Assembly: GCA_937862885.1 (NCBI GenBank)
Contig: CALMEE010000064.1
Coordinates: 1-64,000 of the forward strand
Length of the DNA: 64,000 bases
Direction: 5' to 3'
DNA from: an uncultured Planctomycetaceae bacterium
GTDB taxonomy: Bacteria > Planctomycetota > Planctomycetia > Pirellulales > Pirellulaceae
Positions 63,913 through 64,000 of this stretch are shown piece by piece. Each line of letters opens with the position of its first letter. The stretch's first letter is position 1. Under the pieces are notes generated by a model. That model had not been told where the DNA came from. It did not search any database and worked only from the letters and a program-made list of their open reading frames with translations. Made by a program: the position numbers and the translations under genes.

Positions 63913-64000
63913 CTAGGAGTGCCGTTTTCGCAGGGTTTCCAGCAGTTGGGCGATTCCCCCGAGCAATTCGATTCCTGGCCATCTTTCTCTCAAGCGTCGG
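63913..64000 (-). CDS. C-terminal fragment of a gene running off the window
   Basis: Read on the minus strand from the edge, 28 codons (RRLRERWPGIELLGGIAQLL then a short tail) precede a TAG at 63913-63915. The helical, Leu-rich composition looks like a real C-terminus. Too short to name. Confidence 0.35.
   Translation of the reverse strand, partial: RRLRERWPGIELLGGIAQLLETLRKRHS

Overview
The window looks like a chromosomal contig of a planctomycete, probably Pirellulales-like. This rests on gene content: a PEP-CTERM surface protein, an arylsulfatase, a Tat-exported Gfo/Idh/MocA oxidoreductase, a huge Ser/Thr kinase with TPRs beside an ECF sigma factor, GAF-HlyD fusion proteins, a squalene-cyclase-repeat protein and an MJ0042-type zinc-ribbon membrane protein. 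No rRNA, phage, plasmid or CRISPR was seen. Position 1 is a G-rich, probably low-quality contig end.

Layout. 0-7 kb: 5'-truncated PEP-CTERM protein, kinase/TPR protein, convergent ECF sigma factor, and a decayed REP-associated transposase (RAYT) between 26-bp inverted repeats. 7-18 kb: S9 peptidase, ScpB, sulfatase, tRNA-Ala(GGC), MnmE, response regulator, SAM methyltransferase, ApbE. 18-26 kb: oxidoreductase, KptA, and a minus-strand operon for an ABC/HlyD/TolC envelope system whose ATPase domain has lost its catalytic residues. 26-34 kb: DUF418 membrane protein, a SerA-like dehydrogenase with altered active site, a secreted caspase-like protein with a LolA-like tail, a candidate structured RNA with an intrinsic terminator, and a MurE paralogue lacking hallmark residues. 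34-41 kb: HTH-PTS IIA protein, unknown receiver-like protein, TrpG/PabA amidotransferase, HD phosphohydrolase, zinc-ribbon membrane protein, double-ACT protein, thioesterase, GlpG-like rhomboid. 41-50 kb: GAF-HlyD and HlyD adaptors, CPBP protease, multi-drug-export-like membrane protein, ArgG, NnrD. 50-64 kb: cyclase-repeat protein, FHA-GAF-PP2C phosphatase, heme-binding-type histidine kinase, RNase HI, RecG, two tandem metallophosphoesterases, YidC with an inserted PDZ domain, and a gene fragment at the end.

How it fits together. Most genes are single housekeeping or signalling genes in short transcription units. Two points recur: envelope-spanning adaptor systems (20-26 kb and 42-45 kb) without an ordinary energised pump, and enzyme families whose catalytic residues have been replaced (ABC NBD, SerA-like, MurE-like). 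These pseudo-enzymes and the structured RNA are the best candidates for undescribed biology. All functional statements come from reading motifs by eye; no database search was run.
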